Source: Stercorarius parasiticus (Eukaryota; Chordata; Aves; Charadriiformes; Stercorariidae). From it: DNA of 64,000 bases. Numbering within the stretch: position 1 is the stretch's first letter; every line of letters begins with the position of its first letter. Position numbers and translations under genes: made by a program. Under the pieces are notes generated by a model. The model was not told where the DNA came from and made no database searches. It saw only the letters and a program-made list of their open reading frames with translations. The DNA lies in the NCBI GenBank assembly GCA_013396915.1, contig VWZL01000110.1:1-64000 (forward strand), written 5' to 3'. Shown here one piece after another: positions 61,401 to 64,000 of this stretch.

Positions 61401-63430
61401 ACATCCCATGATGATTCTCAGTTACTCACAGGAGGAATTTAGCTCTACATACAGCCTTTCCATAAGTTGTTATTATAGAGAGCACTTCCAGTAGCTCTTC
61501 TCTCCTGAAGAACTTCTTTTGCCAATTATCTTTGAAATCCCTACCATTGTACCAAATATGGGTGAAAACAAAGTTTTGGGCTCAGACTTCATCGAAGAGG
61601 GACACACAGATGGTTGGACATATCTGTACACAAGCTACATTATGATTTGGTAAGTCTCAATATACTACAGATCCATCTGAAGCAAAAAATTAAATTCTCT
61701 GATACTGGAGCTTCTAATAGATGCTAAGGAAATGCTTGTATATCTACAACTTGTACAATTTTGATATTGAACTGTTAAACTGTTAAACTTCATGAAAAAA
61801 ACAAAATTGGAAAGTTTAAATTTTGGAAGTTAGACTTTAAATTAAAGTGCCTGTTAATAGATATAAGAGTTTTTATGATTTTTTTTTTTTTTGTATGTGT
61901 ATAACATCTCACCATAAAGGCTTATCGTGAAACCCCTTATCTTGGAAATAGCATCATCCTAAATCTACCAATCTTTGTAATAGCTTTAAAAATATTGATA
62001 TATGAAATCATAATGAATAGCATTTCCAAGCACAACACCATCTTTTATAACCACATTGTTTTATGTGCTACTTTGTGACTATTTGCATTAATTTTTAGTG
62101 CATTTACCAGTCTTATGCCTTCTATAACCAATTTAAGCTCTCAGCAATGAATTCTTAGGCCACTACTTTCTGACAAACTGCAGTGACTTTTCGTCTGATA
62201 TATCATATAGTAACCTCAGATAAAAGAGTGGTGTTGCACTTCTTTATAGCTCCTATCTTCTGTAGAAAGTCTGGAACTGCTTCATGGAGATCTCTGCAGG
62301 ATGATTTCAGTTTTCCCTTTGAGGAATTTCAAAGATGTTTTCTTTCAAATGGGAAATTTCTCTATTTCTGTGACACTTTCACCATGAGAGCAATGTGCCA
62401 CAGTCACACATAACAGAGGACACTATAATATGCTTACACATGAGATACTATATTGCAGCTATAGAGGATAATCCTTTGGTATTTTCCAGTAACACTTAAA
62501 ATGTTTGACTGAAGGTCTCATTCATGTTTCTTTTCACCCAATGCTTCCAAATAAATCTTCAAGTTCTGTATTAGTCTGAAATAGGCCTAAAAGTACCTTT
62601 TAAATATAGAAAATAAAAAATAATGTTTTTAATTTGTGCCAGATTTTTGTTCAGTAATTCAGTTTATAACTACTTTTCTCCAAATATTTAGAACTACAAA
62701 ATAAGTAAATTAATACCTGACTAGACAAATTCTCAAGATCAAGCTCTCAACAGCCTACTTTCTTTAGCAAGCTTTTGAAACACATAATTGATTAAATCAC
62801 TGACAGTTTCAAGTACGTTTACAAATGAAATTGCATCGTGGCAAATAACATATTTCCATTTCTAATAAAAGGCAATAGTACTGACTTGACAGTCCCCAGG
62901 ATGCTCAGAACTCTTCTGATCTAGTCTTGGCAGAGCTAGTTTTAGCTTGTTGTAACAATTCCCTAGGGGTAAGGGAATCCCTGGCTCCCTTCCCCTTAGC
63001 AGTATAGACATGGTCTATCAGACAGGCTACAAGGAGTTGAGAGAAATCTGTCTGAAATGCAGGGAAGATAGTATTTGAACCTCATGGTAGGCTATGGATG
63101 GAGCGGGGAGCAAGCAAAGATTCTGTTCAGCTCAGAATTGAAAAAGAGCCATTCTGACTTGTTAGATAAGAAGGATGGTAAGGGAAAAGTGTCTCAAAGG
63201 GTAATGGGATGAAATAGGCTGGAATAAGTACAGAAGCATTATACAAGTGGTTATTCTTTCCATAAGGGGAAAAAGAGTTAATTCAAGGCTTGAAATAGGA
63301 TCCGAGCTTTGTTAGTTCTGTCAATTTTCTTATAATAGGCCACATTAACCCAGAAGGATGATGAACCTAATATAAAAAGGTAGATTTTTTTTTTAAGGGT
63401 AGTGTTTGTTTTTTGATAACTGTATAGAAT

Positions 63431-63469
63431 GCTGAAGTGGGATGCTGAAGTGGGATACTGAAGTGGCAT
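63431..63469 (+). repeat. Three-unit 13-bp minisatellite
   Basis: GCTGAAGTGGGAT, GCTGAAGTGGGAT and ACTGAAGTGGCAT are in tandem. The first two are identical and the third differs at two positions. Confidence 0.9.
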
Positions 63470-64000
63470 GTGATGGATTTGTTCATGTACAATTTCAGTA
63501 ACAGTGATATGAAACTTGATCAAGTCAGGCTTGGAGATAGGTGTATATAACTCTAATATGTAGAACATGCTTTTCTGAAAATTTCTTAGCTTCTTGGAGA
63601 TGGGAGTACTCAAACAACTCCAAAGCAAACAGTCCTAGGACACATACAACACCTGCTAGCCACTAGTTCACTTTCTTGGTTAGAAGAATACAGAAATAAA
63701 GATAGAGCTGACAGAAAGGTGAAGCAGAAGCTGAGACTTGCATATGCTCCTGATAAAAGTCTACTTTAGAGTTAAAAATGTTTACATTTATAGAGAACTT
63801 AATTAAGCAAGATAGAATCTTTAAATTTCGATGTATTGCGTTCAATGCTCCTTTAAATATTGTAATACGTGATTCTGCATGCATCAGAAGACCAAAGTGA
63901 TATAACAGATTAACCATACAGATGGAAGCAATTGCAGGACTTATATTTCTCAGGATAATAACAGTAACAACAGCTTTATTCCTTACGGTGTGAGGTAACT

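Larger units (their letters stand above)
57293..64000. other. Intergenic desert to the window end
   Basis: No gene is supported. Contents: faint palindromic-repeat phrases near 57800-58150, an AT-rich stretch (58900-59060) with TTAATTTG, TTAATTAC and ACTTAATGG motifs that could be conserved non-coding DNA, G-rich and C-rich tracts (59885, 60312), a less AT-rich unexplained block (60700-61150), a long pyrimidine tract (61160-61400), several T-runs, and a small minisatellite at 63431. Open frames show no recognisable domain; the 196-codon frame at 60904-61494 is kept open by the pyrimidine repeat. Confidence 0.5.

Noticed and set aside
60904..61494. 196-codon + strand open frame
   Set aside because: The middle is a Ser/Leu/Phe run produced by the (CTTTCT)n tract, which lacks stop codons by composition.
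1..64000. CRISPR array, bacterial operon, phage, tRNA or rRNA genes
   Set aside because: No regularly spaced direct repeats, no ribosome-binding-site/ORF packing and no tRNA- or rRNA-like folds. CR1, LTRs, introns and composition are those of a vertebrate chromosome.

Overview
The window looks like nuclear DNA from a bird. It is AT-rich, almost free of coding sequence, and carries several CR1 LINE copies with the (ATTCTATG)n-type 3' end, two endogenous-retrovirus LTR regions, and old MIR-like and palindromic repeats of the kind shared by birds, turtles and crocodilians. The species cannot be fixed from sequence reading alone. Single N bases at 18998 and 47959 mark it as a draft vertebrate assembly.

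Only one cellular gene is supported: the terminal coding exon of protocadherin-9 (PCDH9) on the + strand at 13547-13920. It has a strong polypyrimidine/AG acceptor, encodes the last 123 residues of the cytoplasmic tail and ends in TAA. It is followed by a 3' UTR with a good poly(A) signal at 15829. Bases 1-13546 are therefore the 3' end of the last PCDH9 intron. Everything beyond about 15.85 kb (or about 19.77 kb if a distal poly(A) signal is used) is gene desert.

Layout: 1-13.5 kb intron with a CR1 tail, one truncated CR1, an older CR1 scrap, a MIR-like SINE and several perfect hairpins or palindromes. 13.5-15.85 kb terminal exon and 3' UTR. 16-24.7 kb desert with palindromic short elements. 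24.7-25.05 kb CR1. 28.0-28.4 kb a decayed non-LTR retrotransposon ORF2 C-terminus that is not CR1. 32.5-34.3 kb a CR1 ORF2 on the - strand. 35.7 and 37.8 kb a pair of related unnamed segments. 37.2 kb a MIR-like SINE. 37.96-40.68 kb the longest CR1, with ORF1 esterase, endonuclease and reverse-transcriptase remnants. 44-46 kb more palindromic elements. 50.9-52.06 kb two abutting LTR-type sequences. 55.3-56.0 kb the best-preserved CR1 ORF2 C-terminus. 56.26-57.29 kb a solo LTR. 59.9-61.4 kb G-rich and pyrimidine-rich tracts. 63.4 kb a small minisatellite.

I found no operon, CRISPR array, tRNA or rRNA gene, or intact mobile element. The items most worth following up are the LTR-embedded short membrane-protein ORF in ideal Kozak context (51310-51507), the non-CR1 LINE relic (27990-28400), the unexplained repeat pair (35742/37803), and the recurring palindromic elements, one of which lies just past the PCDH9 3' UTR.
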